A DNA stretch of 6,337 bases, taken from Myxococcales bacterium. GTDB taxonomy: Bacteria > Myxococcota > Bradymonadia > UBA7976 > UBA1532. Below the pieces are notes generated by a model. The model had not been told where the DNA came from. It saw only the letters and a list, made by a program, of their open reading frames with translations, and did not search any database. The DNA lies in assembly GCA_020430675.1 (NCBI GenBank), contig JAGQJJ010000249.1, forward strand, positions 1 through 6,337, read 5' to 3'. Each line of letters opens with the position of its first letter. Positions within the stretch are counted from its first letter, which is position 1. Shown one piece after another: positions 5,617 to 6,337 of this stretch. The position numbers and the translations under genes are program-made.

Positions 5617-5672
5617 GCAACCCATCGCGGGAGCGACCCACTGCTCCCAACGGCGCGACAAAGAGAGGTCCG

Positions 5673-6209
5673 ATGTCGGTCCCATACGAAGAGTTTGAGC
5701 GACTCAAGGCTTTCGTCGAATTCTCCGCTGAAGACGCGGCGAATCTGGCGAGCCTGAAGTCGGTGGTTGAGGCGCGCGGGCCCCAGATCACCGACCACTT
5801 CTACAACACCCTCGGCGCCCTCGAAGCGACGGCCAAGATCATCGAGGGCCGGGTCGACGCACTCAAGAAGACGCATCACCGTTATTTGCAGGAGCTCTGC
5901 AGCGGCGAGTACGGCGAGAGCTACTTCGAGAGCCGCGCGCGCATTGGCAAGGTGCACGTCGTGCAGGGCATCGACCCGAAGTTTGTCGAAGGCGTGATGA
6001 GCATCATCCGCACCGGCATGCTCACGGCCATGGCGGATGAGATCAAGGACTCGGCCGAGCTGGCGAGCAAGTCGGCCAGCTTCATCAAGCTGTGCGACCT
6101 GGACCTGGCCGTGATCAACCTGGCCTACGCCGAAGAACGCCTCGACCGCTTCGCCGAGTTCACCGGCATGTCCCGGCGCTTGATCGAGAACGTCATCAAG
6201 ATGGGCTGA
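5673..6209 (+). CDS. Stand-alone globin-coupled-sensor-type haem domain (protoglobin-like)
   Basis: This 178-residue all-helical protein matches the sensor globin fold. The proximal haem ligand is H95 in RIGKVHVVQGIDPKF (90-104), the usual F-G region wording. Relative to HemAT, Y44 in HFYNTL (42-47) and T67 in LKKTHHRY (64-71) fall where the distal Tyr and Thr stabilise bound oxygen, and the Tyr-to-His spacing is 51 residues versus about 53. The two aromatic residues after the proximal His in HemAT (Trp-Tyr) are F104 and V105 here. The protein stops soon after the last helix (about 155-178), with no methyl-accepting, cyclase, kinase or GGDEF domain, so any signal must pass to a separate partner; it may instead store or scavenge gas. 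The start is ATG 5673, with AGAGG (5664-5668) four bases upstream. An open frame back to TTG 5601 has poor codon use. Cytoplasmic; O2, NO or CO as ligand is inference. Confidence 0.88.
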   Translation: MSVPYEEFERLKAFVEFSAEDAANLASLKSVVEARGPQITDHFYNTLGALEATAKIIEGRVDALKKTHHRYLQELCSGEYGESYFESRARIGKVHVVQGIDPKFVEGVMSIIRTGMLTAMADEIKDSAELASKSASFIKLCDLDLAVINLAYAEERLDRFAEFTGMSRRLIENVIKMG

Positions 6210-6214
6210 CGCGC

Positions 6215-6337
6215 TCAGCGCGCCGCGCGCGCTGCCGCGTCGAGTCGCAGGTCGAGCCAGAACAGGTTGACGTCCTGCACGTGGTAGTCGCCCTCGTCGA
6301 CGTCAGCGAAGTCACGCGCAGAGACGCCGGCGACGGT
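6215..6337 (-). CDS. Unknown protein, C-terminal fragment (5' end outside window)
   Basis: On the minus strand a frame is open from the window edge (6337) to a TGA at 6217-6215, giving 40 residues. It reads TVAGVSARDFADVDEG, then DYHVQDVNLFWLDLRLD, and ends in an Ala/Arg tail. Almost every codon ends in G or C, as in real genes here, and the opposite strand has no comparable frame, so I take it as coding. No family is recognisable. The gene converges on the globin gene, with five bases between the two stop codons. An 8-bp inverted repeat covers its last codons. Confidence 0.65.
   Translation of the reverse strand, partial: TVAGVSARDFADVDEGDYHVQDVNLFWLDLRLDAAARAAR
6216..6234. terminator. Possible hairpin between the convergent gene ends
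   Basis: CAGCGCGC (6216-6223) is perfectly complementary to GCGCGCTG (6227-6234) across a three-base loop. It starts seven bases after the globin stop and overlaps the last codons of the minus-strand gene. No T-tract follows on either strand, so it may be a bidirectional transcript-end hairpin or just a by-product of Ala/Arg codons. Confidence 0.35.

Noticed and set aside
5601..5672. TTG 5601 as an upstream start for the globin gene
   Set aside because: The added 24 residues have poor codon use and no family similarity. ATG 5673 has a ribosome site and fits the domain start.

Overview
The window is high-GC bacterial DNA. Coding frames are recognisable by G or C at nearly every third codon position, and the genes are tightly packed. 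Codon use, a bacterial collagen-like protein and a RetSat-like flavoprotein would suit Myxococcota or another deltaproteobacterial-type lineage. That is inference only; no marker gene fixes the taxon. There is no rRNA, tRNA, CRISPR array, insertion sequence, phage gene or integrase, so it reads as a chromosomal stretch rather than a mobile island.

Layout, all on the + strand except the last gene: (1) the 3' end of an agmatinase/arginase-family ureohydrolase, 1-429. (2) A probable 50-residue membrane-anchored, proline-rich protein, 503-655, whose stop overlaps the start of (3) a DEDDh 3'-5' exonuclease with a TerB-like C-terminal region, 652-1635. (4) A two-CBS-domain protein, 1692-2102. (5) A predicted lipoprotein with a collagen-like Gly-X-Y stalk and a beta-rich C-terminal domain, 2232-2996. 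(6) A 552-residue FAD-dependent oxidoreductase of the RetSat / phytoene desaturase group, 3071-4729. (7) A 231-residue crotonase-family protein, 4792-5487, ending in an intrinsic terminator. (8) A 185-nt leader with an AT-rich patch and palindromes, then a stand-alone globin-coupled-sensor-type haem domain, 5673-6209. (9) The 3' end of a convergent unknown gene on the - strand, 6215-6337.

The genes do not form a recognisable single pathway. The small protein and exonuclease are probably translationally coupled. The flavoprotein and crotonase may be co-transcribed (62-nt gap) and could act on related lipid or polyene/acyl-CoA substrates, but this is only suggested by adjacency. Several genes have a TA-rich -10-like hexamer shortly upstream, suggesting many have their own promoter. 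No intergenic gap exceeds 300 nt; the longest is 5488-5672.

I do not see a convincing new multi-gene system. The items most worth a second look are the collagen-like lipoprotein, the globin sensor domain without an output domain, the exonuclease/TerB-like fusion, and the overlapping-frame arrangement at 466-655.
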